Positions 31,534 through 43,300 of a stretch of 64,000 bases of DNA are shown here, piece after piece; position 1 is the stretch's first letter; each line of letters opens with the position of its first letter. Both the position numbers and the translations under genes were made by a program. Under the pieces are notes generated by a model that ran no database searches, was not told where the DNA came from, and saw only the letters and a list, made by a program, of their open reading frames with translations. The stretch comes from Ceratopteris richardii (lineage: Eukaryota; Streptophyta; Polypodiopsida; Polypodiales; Pteridaceae), in the NCBI GenBank assembly GCA_020310875.1, contig CM035439.1, positions 141,055,139 to 141,119,138 of the forward strand, read 5' to 3'.

Positions 31534-31763
31534 TGTTGATATATTTGGGTAGTGATGTGTGTGAACACTCTAGGACCACCGGGGCACTTTTTTCCCTCTT
31601 TAGGAGGTTTTTTTCCCTGGCTTGTATATATGCCTATTGCCCTAACAGGCTACTTATCTTTGTACATTCTAGTGGTAATACATTCAGTATTGTGTGTTGT
31701 GCTCCAAGCTTCTTCTTCTCCCTTATGCTATTCGCGTGCTTCCGTAGACATCTAACTCCAACA
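31534..31763 (+). repeat. 5' LTR of copia B
   Basis: A 230-base LTR from tgttgatatatttgggtag to actccaaca. It matches 47356-47564 and, inverted, 9644-9863. Confidence 0.95.
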
Positions 31764-31765
31764 AT

Positions 31766-31777
31766 TGGTATCTGAGC
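31766..31777 (+). promoter_or_regulatory. Primer-binding site, initiator Met tRNA
   Basis: TGGTATCTGAGC, two bases after the LTR. It has one change from the common TGGTATCAGAGC. Confidence 0.85.
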
Positions 31778-31983
31778 ACGTCGCCACTTCATCCAAGGCA
31801 TCGTCGACACCTCTCCGGTTGTAGAATTAAAATTGCATGAAATTTGGTGAGCATACTCAAGGTGTTTAAGAGATCAAAATAACTTTCTTGTGTGGTGCCA
31901 AAATCGCGATCTGAGCTCATTTCGCTTGTGTAGGCTATTTCGATTTTTTGTGCCAAAGATACATACCAGTTTTGGTTCGCCAG

Positions 31984-32153
31984 TGTTGGTACAAATGTCC
32001 AAGCCTTCACATTTTTCTTAGCATGGAAGATTATATGTGGAAGCATTTGATGGATCATGTGAACCATAGCTTGTAATTGTTTGATTATTTACCATTGTAA
32101 AAGGTTTATACCTTGAGAGAATCTTGTAAAAGCCAAAATCTTGTGGAGTTAGG
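31984..32153 (+). repeat. Truncated 5' LTR of copia A'
   Basis: It matches the first 170 bases of the LTR at 35276-36318, up to gtggagttaggaa, then breaks off. Confidence 0.9.
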
Positions 32154-32154
32154 A

Positions 32155-32237
32155 ACTTGACAATTGAATGCTTACTATCATCACCTGTTTGCACTTGGTG
32201 CTTTCCCTTGGACTCTTCAAGATCAGAAAGGAGAAAG
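32155..32237 (-). pseudogene. Inverted protease-region segment in copia A'
   Basis: Read on the minus strand it encodes LLSDLEESKGKHQVQTGDDS, which matches the protease-proximal sequence of copia E (near 59110-59180). The following plus-strand sequence (GNVKTSDGNRNLLSRV, from 32238) is exactly what comes next in copia E. Thus the short segment is flipped in place. Confidence 0.85.
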
Positions 32238-33329
32238 GTAGGAAATGTCAAAACTTCTGATGGAAATAGGAATCTATTGAGCAGAGTACTTTATGTACCT
32301 ACTATCACAAAGAATTTGATGAGTGTTGGACAGATAGTGGAAAAGGGTTTGCAAGTTAGGTTCAATAAATTTGGAGCTTTTGTGGAGGACCCCCAACATT
32401 GATTCAGAAGAATTGCCAAGGGAGAGAAAACAGGTAGATTGTTTACGTTTGAGCTTGAGGACACTAGAAACATTGCACTTTATAATTTTAAGGATCAAAC
32501 TTTGTTTGAGTTAGAGATATGGCACAAAAGATTAGGGCACATTCGTGAGAGAACATTGAAGTAGATATGTAGAGATCAATGTGTACTTGGGATACCTAAT
32601 GTATCCAAACAACATATGATCTATAAATGTGGTGCATGTCAATTTGGTAAATCACACAGGTTACCCTTTACAAAGAAAGGCTATATGCATGAGGATTATT
32701 TGGAACTTGTCCACACATATGTGTGGGGACCAACCAAGGATCCTTCAATTTGAGGCTCAAGGTACTATGTGTCATTTATTGATGATTTCAATAGATGGAC
32801 TATCTCGTACTTCATGAAACATAAGGATGAAGTGTTCAGTTCTTTCAAAAAATATCTTGCAATTGTGGAAAACCAAACAGGAAAGAGTTTGAAGAGGATA
32901 AGGTCAGATGGAGGAGGTGAGTACTTCTCAAATGAGTTTGATGCATTTTTACAGGACAGAGGTATCAAAAGGGAGATCACTACTAGGTATACTCCTGAGC
33001 AAAATGGAGTAGCAGAGAGGAGGAACAGATTGATTGTGGAAGCAGTTAGATCAATGCTAAATGAACAAAAGTTACCTAATTACTTGTGGGCAGAGAGTGT
33101 TTCTACTGCCACTTATCTTATTAACATGTTACCCTCTAAGTCCCTTGATGGGAAGACTTCCTATGAGGCATGGCATGGTAGGAGACCATCACTTGAACAT
33201 TGTAGAATATTTGGTTGTGATGCTTATGTGCACGTTCCATCTCAAATAAGAGGTAAACTAGACCCTAAAGCTAAGAAATGCATCTTCATAGGGTATGATA
33301 TAAATAAAAAAAGGATACAGGTTTTATAA
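32238..33329 (+). pseudogene. Copia integrase (element A')
   Basis: This is GAG-pre-integrase and integrase core, in pieces. The zinc site shows IYKCGACQFGKSH. The core has VHTYVWGP, where the first catalytic Asp is Tyr (codon tat at 32718), then SFIDDFNRWTISYFMKHKDE, RIRSDGGGEYFSNEFDAF (Asp intact), TPEQNGVAERRNRLIVEAVR (Glu intact) and the C-terminal LDPKAKKCIFIGYD. Stops occur at about 32399, 32562 and 32752. A frameshift near 33310 ends the frame before RT. It is inactive. Confidence 0.9.
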
Positions 33330-33348
33330 TCCATCCAACAAGGGATTT

Positions 33349-34407
33349 ATGGTCAGTAGAGATGTTGTGTTTGATGAGAATGATTCTTGGTTTGAAAGTG
33401 AATGCGAGAAGGTCAAATTGCCATATGACTTGGAAGAAGAATTTCCAAGTCTCACCAAGGAGGAGCCAAGCACAATTGAAGACATCAAATCAGATGATGA
33501 GGACACCATCAACTTGGAAGAGTTCAAAGCATGGAAATCAAAAGGCAAGGTCAAGATGAAGAGGTTGGAGGACATACCAGAATCATCCAACCAAGCCATA
33601 AGGAGATCACAAAGAGAGAATAAGAAGCCAATCAGATATGGGTATGATACTTCATTAGTCACTAAGCATTCTATTTATCTTGCTAAGGATTCATCACTTG
33701 AAGAACCTTCTTCATATGAAGAAGCAAGTACCAAAGCAGAATGGAAGGAGGCTATGGATGAAGAAATAGAAGCACTCCAAGAGAATGACACTTGGGAGTT
33801 AGTACCCAAGAAAGCATCAATGAAGGTAATTGGTTCTAGATGGATTTACAAAATCAAAAGGAACTCAGATGGATCCATAAACAGGTATAAAGCTAGGCTT
33901 GTGGCTAAGGGTTTTGCACAAACCCAAGGAGTAGATTATGAAGAAAAATTCTCACCTGTGGCTAAGATGCCAACCGTCAGAGTATTGGTAAGTGTAGCTG
34001 CATCTAGACATTGGAATATGTATCAACTAGATGTGAAAAATGCTTTTCTCAATGGGTGGATTCTAGAGGAGGTTTACATGGCTCAACCTCTTGGCTATGA
34101 AGACCCAAACAAGGTAAATCATGTATGCAAATTGAACAAAGCTCTTTATGGTTTGAAGCAGGCACCTAGGGCATGGAACCATAGGTTAACAACCTATCTT
34201 CAAGACCAAGGATTCATGATGAGCAAGGCACATTCTTCTCTGTTTGTCAAGAAGAATAATTTAGAAATGATATATTTATGTGTATATGTTGATGACATCA
34301 TTCTCATAGGTAGTGATGCCAATGGCATCAAACAAATCAAAAACCAAATGATGCAAGAGTTCAAAATCAGTGACCTAGGGTTTCTGAAATATTTTCTTGG
34401 ACTTTAG
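33349..34407 (+). pseudogene. Copia reverse transcriptase (element A')
   Basis: An open frame of 352 residues has the variable spacer (about residues 1-125), then EAMDEEIEALQENDTWELVP, SRWIYKIKRNSDGSINRYKA, RLVAKGFAQTQGVDYEEKFS, YQLDVKNAFLNGWILEEVYM, ALYGLKQAPRAWNHRL and the catalytic YVDDIILIGSD (about residue 315), ending at a TAG (34408) within the thumb (FLGL). RT would make cDNA in the particle. This piece has no internal stop although the surrounding parts do. Confidence 0.9.
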
Positions 34408-35217
34408 TTAGTATACACTAACTTTGGAATTTACATCACTCAAAGAAAATATGTACAGGACATGTTGAAGAAGTTCCACTTGGAGAATGCAAAAGTAGCT
34501 AGCACCCCTATGGAGGTAAATCATAAATTGAGTGCTCATGAAGCTGATTTGCTTGAAGACATTGTAGGTTACCAAAGCATAGTTGGGAGTCTAAATTATG
34601 CAACATTAACAAGGATTGACATATGTTATGGAGTAAGTGTTCTGAGTTAATTTATGCATAAACCTAGAGCACCTCACTTGGAAGATGCTAAAAGAATTTT
34701 GAAGTATCTCAAAGGTACTCAAAACTAAGATCTTTACTTCCCATACACATCAGATTTGGATATAAAGTTATACTCAGATGCAGATTGGGCAGGATGTCAG
34801 GATGACAGAAGAAGTACTTCTGGATATTTAACTTTTGCAGGTGATAAACCTATTTCATGGTCTTCAAAGAAGCAACCAACTATTGCTCTATCTTCAATAG
34901 AGGCTGAATACAGAGGATTAGCAAATGCCACACAAGAAGCCATTTGGATTATATTACTCTACTCAAATTTGGGACTTCACACTCATTCACCCATGGATTT
35001 TGGTGATAACACTAGTTCTTTGCATCTTGAAGACAATCCCATTTATCATGCAAGAACCAAGCATATAGAAGTGCACTATAAGTATGTTAGAGAGAAACTC
35101 TTGAGCAAGGAGATTCAATTAGCATATGTATCTACAAATATGCAATGTGCTGATCTATTAACCAAAGCACTTGATGGCACTAAGCTTTGCAGGTTTAAAG
35201 CCATGATTAGATTGTAG
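34408..35217 (+). pseudogene. Copia RT C-terminus and RNase H (element A')
   Basis: This continues in the RT frame past TAG (34408), TAA (about 34650) and TAA (about 34726). It shows YITQRKYVQDMLKKF, HKLSAHEADLLEDIVGYQSI, then RNase H: LYSDADWAGCQDDRRSTSGY (Asp), LSSIEAEYRGLANATQEAIW (Glu), FGDNTSSLHL (Asp) and HARTKHIEVHYKYVREKLLS. It ends ALDGTKLCRFKAMIRL with stop at 35215. Confidence 0.9.
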
Positions 35218-35275
35218 GATATTCAAGAAGATTGATGAAGATGTGCAAGCCAAGCTGTTTGGCTTGAGGGGGAGC

Positions 35276-36318
35276 TATTGGTGCAAATGTCCAAGCCTTC
35301 ACATTTGGCTTAGCATGGAAGATTATATGTGGAAGCATTTGATGGATCATGTGAACCATAGCTTGTAATTGTTTGATCATTTACCATTGTAAAAGGTTTA
35401 TACCTTGAGAGAATCTTGTAAAAGCCAAAATCTTGTGGAGTTAGGAAGAACAACAGCTACGAGTTTCAATGGAAGAATAACTCCTAAATTAGAGGAGTCA
35501 CTTTTTTAGATGGAGCCAAGTTTGAATTCAAAATTCAAACTTGGAAGAACAACTTATAAAAAGGACTTGTAAAAACTCGTGGAAATGTTTGGTCTCATCG
35601 AGAGCTCTTCCATTGATCATTTGTAGGGACTTGAGTAGCTTACACCATAGCTTACTCATTCCACCATAATTGAACATAATTACAATGCCAATGATCTTGT
35701 ATAGTCATGTGATACAATACATATACTTCATTGAACATCTCTATCTATTTCTATGCTGTGACTTTTCAGAATAGTGAACTCAGCGAATTCCCAACCAATT
35801 TACATGATCTATAGCTTATTGGAACCAGCTTGAATTCTACTTTATGCTAACAAAATCTCAAGTCATTTGGTTCAGCCTTCTAGGAGAAATCACCATCAAA
35901 GTGCTCACTGGTCATCTATTGGTTAGTCCCTAAAAAGTTGGGGGTAAGCTTTGGATTGCTAAACTTATTTCTCAGTGCATAGTTAATGATTCCACTTTCA
36001 ATCATTAGCTATCTAACTAATTGAATACTCTCAAAAGGAATTTCATCAATCGTTACTATACTGTGAGCATTAAGCAAAAAGAATCAGTAGGTGTATAAAC
36101 CAAAATAGCAAGTTTTGTGACACTAGTTATTCATGAAGTAGTTTGCTTTGATTCAATTGTTCCAAGCATCAACTCCAAAGTACATAGGTACTCTCTTGGT
36201 GTCATTTGCAAGCTAAAAGGGCCCACTATCAAACTGTAAAGTCTATTAGGGAAGGTACAAACAAGGTTTTAGCAGTACCACCACACTTCCTTGAGGTATC
36301 CATCCATCTCTTCCAACA
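35276..36318 (+). repeat. 3' LTR of copia A'
   Basis: 1043 bases from tattggtgcaaatg (TG changed to TA) to ctcttccaaca. It follows the polypurine tract ttgagggggagc. It is related to the LTRs of copia C and E in its last third (aactccaaagtac, gtctattagg, cttcc). Confidence 0.85.
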
Positions 36319-36428
36319 ACTAGTATAAGCATCTCGAGGTCTGCTACAGGTCTAGCAGAACTTGTTTGGGTAGTTCTCTTCGATGTTTTTAGATATAATC
36401 ATTTTTCTGCATCAAGCTATCTTAGTAA

Positions 36429-37600
36429 GTGGCCATGGCTGAAATTAGTGACGTATTCCGTATGTTGGTTGTTGAGGAAAAGTTGGATGGTACCAATTAT
36501 CCATTGTGGGCTTATATGATGCATCATGTATTAGTCGCAAAAGGACCATGGAATATTGTGCAAGGTGTTGAAAGACGTCCTCTTACACCTACGAATACAG
36601 GTACTACAAATGCAGGTACTGAAGCTGATGCAGATGGTGTTGAAGATGGTGATATTTTGCAGATTCCTGTTCGTGCTACTATTTCTGTTGCACATATTGC
36701 AGAGCAAATTTGTTGGGATGGCATAGATGCTGAGGCACATGCATTGATAGCTTTTCTGTCAAACGTGCCATTATTCCTCACATTTGCTCTTGTAGAACAG
36801 CTAAGGATGCTTGGGATACACTTACCACATTGTACCAGGCTAGGAATGAGGCTCGTGTTGCTTACCTCTGAAAACAATTGGAGAGTGAGCACATGAATGA
36901 AGGTGATTCTATGGACAATTTTCTGACAAAGATCAAGGATTTGAAGGAACAGCTGATTTCTGCAGATGAAGTCCTTCCTGACAGTTCACTTATGCAGAGT
37001 GTTCTGAATGGTCTTCCCGACTCATATCAGAGTTTTGCTTCTACTCTTCGTTTGATGATGAAAGGCAATCCAAATGCCTTAACATTTGAAGAGTTAGTTT
37101 CTGTTTTGTTGTAGGAAGACCACTCTAGGCATGACAAGTCTATTATGAATGTTGCAAATCAAGCTTCCCTGGCTAGTCAAAAGGCAAAGGAAAATGGAGC
37201 TCTTCTACTAGGAAGCAGAAATTTGCAAATGCTACACATTCGAAGAAGGAAGACAAAGATGAGAAGAAATCAGAAAAGCAGAAAATGTTTTGCAAATACT
37301 ATAAAGCAAATGATCATGTCATTAAGAGTTGTCCAAAATTGGCAACTAAAGAGGAAAAGAAGAAAGAGGTCAGAATGGTTGTTGCAGAGGTCTCTACATT
37401 GAAGACATAGTCTGCTAATCTTATGCAAGATGAAGAATGGGAGTTTACTACTATTTGCAGTTTTGACCGATCTTCTCATGAGCAGTGCATGTCTACAGTA
37501 GACTCAGATGTTTGGTACTTTGATAGTGGGGTGACCAAACATATTAACTTGTAGCACAATTTCTTCTCTTCACTCGAGCCTGCCCCTCCCCTTATCCTGT
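36429..37600 (+). pseudogene. Copia gag and protease (element B)
   Basis: The start ATG is at 36429 or 36435. The N-terminal gag (MLVVEEKLDGTNYPLWAYMM) is followed by a frame change near 36765 and a TGA near 36869, then MNEGDSMDNFLTKIKDLKEQ, SYQSFASTLRLMMKGNPNAL and a zinc knuckle near 37290 (CKYYKANDHVIKSC) with the second Cys replaced by Tyr. The protease remnant near 37498-37560 has VWYFDSGVTKHI, the copia DSG active site, then a TAG. Its counterpart in minus orientation is at 8115-9289. Confidence 0.85.
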
Positions 37601-37601
37601 T

Positions 37602-38832
37602 ATGGGAATTGGTAAGATCATTTTGACTATTGTTGATGGTAGTTCTTTCACTTTGTCAGATGCTTCATTTGTGCCAGGGGTCAAGAAAAATTTGTTATCA
37701 ATTTTTGCATTAGCCAAGATTGGCTTGGTTTTGAAATTTGTTGATGATAGATGTACCGTTCATGATCTGTCAAATGGTGATGTTATTATTGCTTCTGGCA
37801 TTTTATGTCGTGGGCTGTATAAGCTCATAGACTATGAAAGATCTGTAAATGATTCGGCATGTGTAGTATATGATTCTCAGGCTATGCTAGATGCAAAGCT
37901 TTGGCATGCATGCTTTGGTCATCTAAATTTTGCTAGTTTGCTACACCTGCAAAAATCTGAAATGGTGTCCTCTTTGCTCAAACTTGAGCCACCCGGAAAA
38001 CATGTTTGTGAAGGCTGTATTTTGGGAAAAATGCAACGTTCCTCCTTTCCAAAACATGGTTTAGTTCGGGTACTCAAAAATTGTAGCTTGTACATAGTGA
38101 TGTTTGTGGACCTATGCAGACACCTTCTTTTTGAAACTATCTTTACTTTATGACCTTCATTGATGATTTCTCCAGGCATGCATGGGTATATCCATTGAAG
38201 GCAAAGTACAAAGTGTTTATGTCCTTCAAATAGCTTCTGGTTTTGGTTGAAAATATGTCAGCATGTAAAATGGGCACCCTCTGTTCTAATCGAGGGGGGG
38301 GATATATGTCTTATGACTTTAATGCATTTTTGGCTCAACGTGGGATAAAACATTAGTGTATAGTGCCATATACACCTCAACATAATGGAGTTACAAAACA
38401 AAAGATAGGTCATTCATGGAGATGGCAAGATGTGTGGTCGTAGCATATGTACTCAACAACTATCCCACTAAAGCACTGCAGTATATCACTCCATATGAGG
38501 CTTGGCATGGTCACAAGCCATCTGTTGCTTGTCTGTGTGTTTTTGGTTGTCTGGCATATGCATTAGTGCCTGAACAAGATCACAGAAAATTAGATGATAA
38601 AGTAGTAAAATGTATTTTTGTTGGATACAATTCTGAAAGCAAAGGCTATCATCTGTATAATACACAAACTAAATGCATTCTGGTTAGCCATGATGTTGTT
38701 TTTGTGGAAGAAGCTATTGAGCCCTTACTTTCATGTGTGAATGAGACATCTGTTGCTCCAAGGACATGTATGATACTTTGCTGCCTCTTTTTACAATTGG
38801 ACAATCTAGTGGTGGTCCTAATGAGGCAATAA
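37602..38832 (+). pseudogene. Copia integrase (element B)
   Basis: Pre-integrase domain: MLDAKLWHACFGHLNFASLL...HVCEGCILGKMQRSSF, an intact HHCC site. The core follows in broken frames (around 38150-38400; the Asp region reads TLCSNRGGGYMS, where Asn replaces the second catalytic Asp). The C-terminal part is open from 38416 (YEAWHGHKPSVACLCVFGCL, VVKCIFVGYNSESKGYHLYN). It is inactive. The first Asp region is frame-shifted (FVDLCRHLLF). Confidence 0.8.
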
Positions 38833-39694
38833 CCTTACAAGTTTCATGTGATGGTGCAGATCATTCCATTTCTGATGTAGATTTGCATGATGCACTTGTT
38901 GATGAGAGACCTGATATTGAGGAGGCAAAAACTATGCCAAAATGGCCAGTGCAAACTTTGCATGAGAACAAATTAGATGCACCTCTATCATACCGTACTT
39001 GTTCAAGTTCTCATAGTGCCTCTTTTGTATCACATTGCTATGTTATGGTTGCACCTAGTCTCCATGATGAGACTAAACGTGTTTCGTTTGATGAAGCACA
39101 AAATGCTGAACATTGGATGGCTGCAATGCAATTTGAATATGATGCTATCATGAAAAATGGTACCTGGTCTTTATGTGACTTGCCTTCTGGTAAGAAGGCC
39201 ATTCACACTAAGTGGGTATACAAGCTGAAGCATAAAACTAATGGAACAGTTGACATGTATAAGGGTAGGCTTGTTGCAAAGGGTTATGCACATGAAAGAC
39301 GCATTGATTTTGATGAACCTTTGCACCTACTTGTCTAATGAATACTATTCGTAGCATCTGTGCACTTACAGCTCATCATGGTTGGAAATAACATCAGTTG
39401 GACATCAAAAAAACATTTTTGAATGGTGACTTGCATGAGGAGGTGTATGTTTTTCAGCCCCGTGGCTTTGTGGAGAAAGGGCATGAAAACCAGGTGTGCA
39501 AGTTAAAGAAGGCATTATATGGTTTAAAGCAAGCACCACATGCATGGTATGAAAAGATACGTGCCTATCTGATTGCACATGGTTTTGAGAACAATCCAAC
39601 TAAAAACACCTTATATGTTAAGTGTGCTAATGATGTGCTTTTGATCATTATGGTGTATGTTGATGACATGCTGCTCAGTGGTCCTCATGATATG
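38833..39694 (+). pseudogene. Copia reverse transcriptase, N-terminal part (element B)
   Basis: It reads AEHWMAAMQFEYDAIMKNGT, TKWVYKLKHKTNGTVDMYKG, RLVAKGYAHERRIDFDE, then a frame break near 39330, then DIKKTFLNGDLHEEVYVFQP, ALYGLKQAPHAWYEKIRAYL and IIMVYVDDMLLSGPHDM with an intact YVDD. The frame is cut at 39694 by the minus-strand LTR element and resumes at 46460. Confidence 0.85.
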
Positions 39695-40332
39695 TGTTGA
39701 GAAAAGGGGAACAACAAACCCTAACCGCCTCACATGGAAGTGAGAGGTTTCTCCAAGTTGGGGCAAAGAATGAGAGGAGAGGCTCACCCACGCTCATGGA
39801 GCAATGGCAACAATGGCCAACGTCACAAGGAGCAAAGGGGAACATCCTCCAAACCATGCACACACACATGCAAATCCATACACCAAGACCAACGCCATTG
39901 CACACAAGGAGGCAAGAGAGTAACAAATGACACCTTCTTCCATTACCAAAATGGAGGCCAAAGCCATGGCCAAGGGACCTCTCCTTTTACAAATGAGGCT
40001 CTTCTTTATATAGAGAAGAGAGGCATATGTGAATAAAAACATGTGGTCAAAAGACCACATGTGCTAAATCAAAAAGAGAATCTTTATGTGATATGGGACT
40101 AACCACCTAGAGAGAGAGAGAGCGCGTGAGATTTCTACGTGGGATTTTTGTGTTTGTTCAAAAAGGAGTTTTCAAAGAAAGGCTTCAATACCATAGACTA
40201 GAGGAAATATCAAAAAGGGGTTTTAGGAGAGTGTTCACATGGACATCTCCTAATTACAAAAAAGGGGGTTTTTTATGAAGGCTAAAGGATGCCATAGCAT
40301 GAGAAAAATTATGGGCGATCCTTATAACAACA
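39695..40332 (-). repeat. 3' LTR (left) of the non-autonomous element
   Basis: On the plus strand it runs tgttgagaaaagggg to ataacaaca, and in minus orientation from tgttgttat to ctcaaca. It is nearly identical to 45822-46459. Open frames inside it (for example 39694-39930, 39734-40036) occur equally in the other LTR and are not taken as genes. Confidence 0.95.
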
Positions 40333-43300
40333 CTCCTCCCCCTCCTAGACTTTGTCGTCCTCAACAAAGCTAAGAGAAGAGCATACATAGCTGAACCGAC
40401 CCAAGGTAGAGTCTTTCAAGTCTGGAAATCTTCAAGTCTTCAAAATCTGCAAAGTTTCAAGCTGATCTTCAAATCTGCAATGCTGCCAATCTTCAAGCCG
40501 CCAGTCTTTTCTTCAATCTATACTTCTTCAGTCTTCAAAGCTGAGCGACACAATCCCCTTGGGGGGCAGTCAGCCCAACATTAACACCACTACGCAGTCT
40601 TTTGGAAGGCTGGGAATGCTTGCTCCAAAACCTGAAATGACATACAAAAGAGCAAGTAGACTGCATCTCATAATGAGATAAACATTTATTTCAGATTTAG
40701 TTTCCACTTCAGGGGACATCAAGTCCTAAAGGATGGGCTTACATCCACATGGAGAGCTAGCTATTCCTGCATTCTATAAATCAAAGCACCAAAGGTGAAG
40801 AACACAAGTGGCAGTCCATATGACTTAAAATTTTGCCAAGTCACCAATACTTAAAGCACACTCGCTTTTACAGTCATCAAGAGCAATTTCTGCAAATCAT
40901 AGTGTCACATTATCTAGCAGAGGTAAGAATGATTAATGCAGCAACTTAATAAGTGTAAGCCCGTAATGAAAAAATTATTTGATTAATCCAGCCATGACTA
41001 GTCACAAAGCTAAGATGATGACTGTATCATAACACACCAATATTTTTAGTGCCTGGAATTTTAGTTTCATGCGAGCCATTTCATATGAAAAAGATGTAGT
41101 GATTAATCAAGATTATACTGTAAGATCAGGTGAGCGCCTTACTCAGGGAATCATTTCGAGAGTGATAGAATATGCAGGAAATTTATCCATAAAAGAAGCA
41201 ATGCTAGTCTGAGCCCCTAATCATGCTAAGTTTCTCCCAAAATCAGTATAAAGGGTAATTACACACCAATCCCATAGGGGTCAGTCACAAGTTTTCAAAA
41301 GTATCATAAAACCTATGAGTATGCAATAAACACATCATTCACAAGAGAGCATCTATGGGAGTCAAGAAGGATCATTGTTGAAGGTCTGTGTGTTGATCCA
41401 AATTGTATTATGAGAAATTAAGCCTTAATTGAGTATTGTGAAACTAGGGAGTGACTTCCCTAGCAAAAAACGAACACTCGTAACCTTTACAAAAGAGTTT
41501 CAAATAGGTCAGAATCAACAAAGTTACCCCTACGTGCCTGTAACTTTCCTTTGATGAATACATGCTCATGTTACAGTAAACATTCTTGCAGTACCAACAT
41601 TTTGCATCCTAAGTCATTACCGAAATCACACAGTCAATTATTCCTGGTCTAGGAGCCCAAAAAGGTGAGAGTACTTAAAGTTTGCAGAATGAATTGAGCA
41701 ATCAGGTGGATCACATTTTGTGCAATCAAAGCTTATAAAGTGGAGCTCCAAGCATTATGACCACACAGCAGTGAAATCAAACTAGGTCAATCATGAATTA
41801 CAGTCAACTATGCACATCGATCATGGAGTTCCTTTGGTAGTCTAGACTATACAAACACTCAAAAAACCAATTCAATGTTCCACAATGTGGCGAAACAAAC
41901 ACTTCATCTTTTTAAAACAAGGGGCTCTTGCATTTATGGGAATTCCAGAGATCGCATCTCATGTTTCCTGTGGCCTGCAAGATCATTATCAACATGCATG
42001 GTCATAACCTCTAGTAATTCAACCAATATCCAAGAAAACATTGGGCTCATGCACAGCCAGAACATGATCACATGGAAAGTCTATGGGTGCAGTATTCAGT
42101 CCACAAGTAAGGTAGAATATCCACCACCACCCTCAACCTCTTGCCTGGAAAAATGAAAACAAACCAGAAAGAGCATGGGTAATCATTGAAAGTTCCCTAT
42201 AATATTTTCTAATTCTGCATATCTCACTGATCTTAATTATGCCACAATCAATCATATTGTATTGACAAAACATGTGTAGGTGTGACATGTTGTAGTGCAA
42301 AGCATGCTGCTCTTTTAGTATAGTGAATGAGTGTGCCAAGTGCATAGTCATGTGCAGATGAGTACTGAAAATGATGTGAAGTGATAATTCCAACACATTT
42401 CGTACATGTGCGAGTTTCCATACTTAGCTATTATTCAAAAATATGCACTTGATTTTCCCTATGCACAGCATGGTGCCAGATAATGAAGATAATATTCTTT
42501 CTGAAAGATGACACTTCCTATGGACACCATTTCAAAATAGGATAGTGCACACTTTCAACAAATGATGCACCAATCTACTTTTCTTCCAAGAAAAAAGGTG
42601 ATCACACTAAACTTCAAAACTTTCACTTGTCATTGTAGTGGCATATAGAGAAGAGATATTCAGAACCAGCTATCACCAGATGCCATTTTTTGCAAGGTGA
42701 GATTAATCCTACACGTCTGTGATATACAAGATTAGGAGTAATCTTGTGCTATAAGAGCAGTAAGCCTCAGACTAGTAGCACAATCACATAACCTCCCAAC
42801 GATAAGCATGTCAACTGAGAAAAACATCAGAAAAAAATTACAATGAAGCATGGAGGCAATGCATCAAAAAATAAAGGAAATCATGACATTCCTATGCCCC
42901 CAAACTGACAGATTTCTAAGCATAATATAGCTCAATGTAGAGAAATTTCTGTGTAGTCTGAACCAATCCCATATTGATAAGTCATCGACAACATTGTCTG
43001 TCGTCCTGTCAGGTCTGTTCTTATATCTTTCAGGAGAGACACCTGAAAGAAAACACCCTTCTAGAAGCAATCTTCAAGATGTATTAAGCTACAAGTAATG
43101 TGCAAGACATGACTTTTAGAGTTTGAAACCATCGTTAGAACACATTCTTGCATATCTTTTAAGAAAATTCTCATATAGCGAGCCCTATCTGTGGATTGAC
43201 TAGCTCAGAATCAAGGATTCATCCTCACAGCAGTTCTACATAAGCACAAGCTTCAGATTAGCACAAGTCTTCTAAGATCTTACCATGATGGTTCTCCCAA

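Larger units (their letters stand above)
31984..36318 (+). mobile_element. Copia element A', nested in leader of copia B
   Basis: The 5' LTR is truncated (31984-32153), gag and most of protease are deleted, an 80-base piece is inverted (32155-32237), and integrase, RT, RNase H, polypurine tract (35264-35275) and a full 3' LTR (35276-36318) follow. It interrupts a leader that is continuous in copia B' at about 9400 (minus). Flanks gccag and actag are an eroded 5-base duplication; B' has gctag at that point. The family is the same lineage as copia C and E. Confidence 0.85.

Noticed and set aside
39694..40060. Open frames in the 638-base LTRs (also 45734-46187)
   Set aside because: Identical frames occur because the LTR is repeated; they extend over LTR borders and carry no domain.
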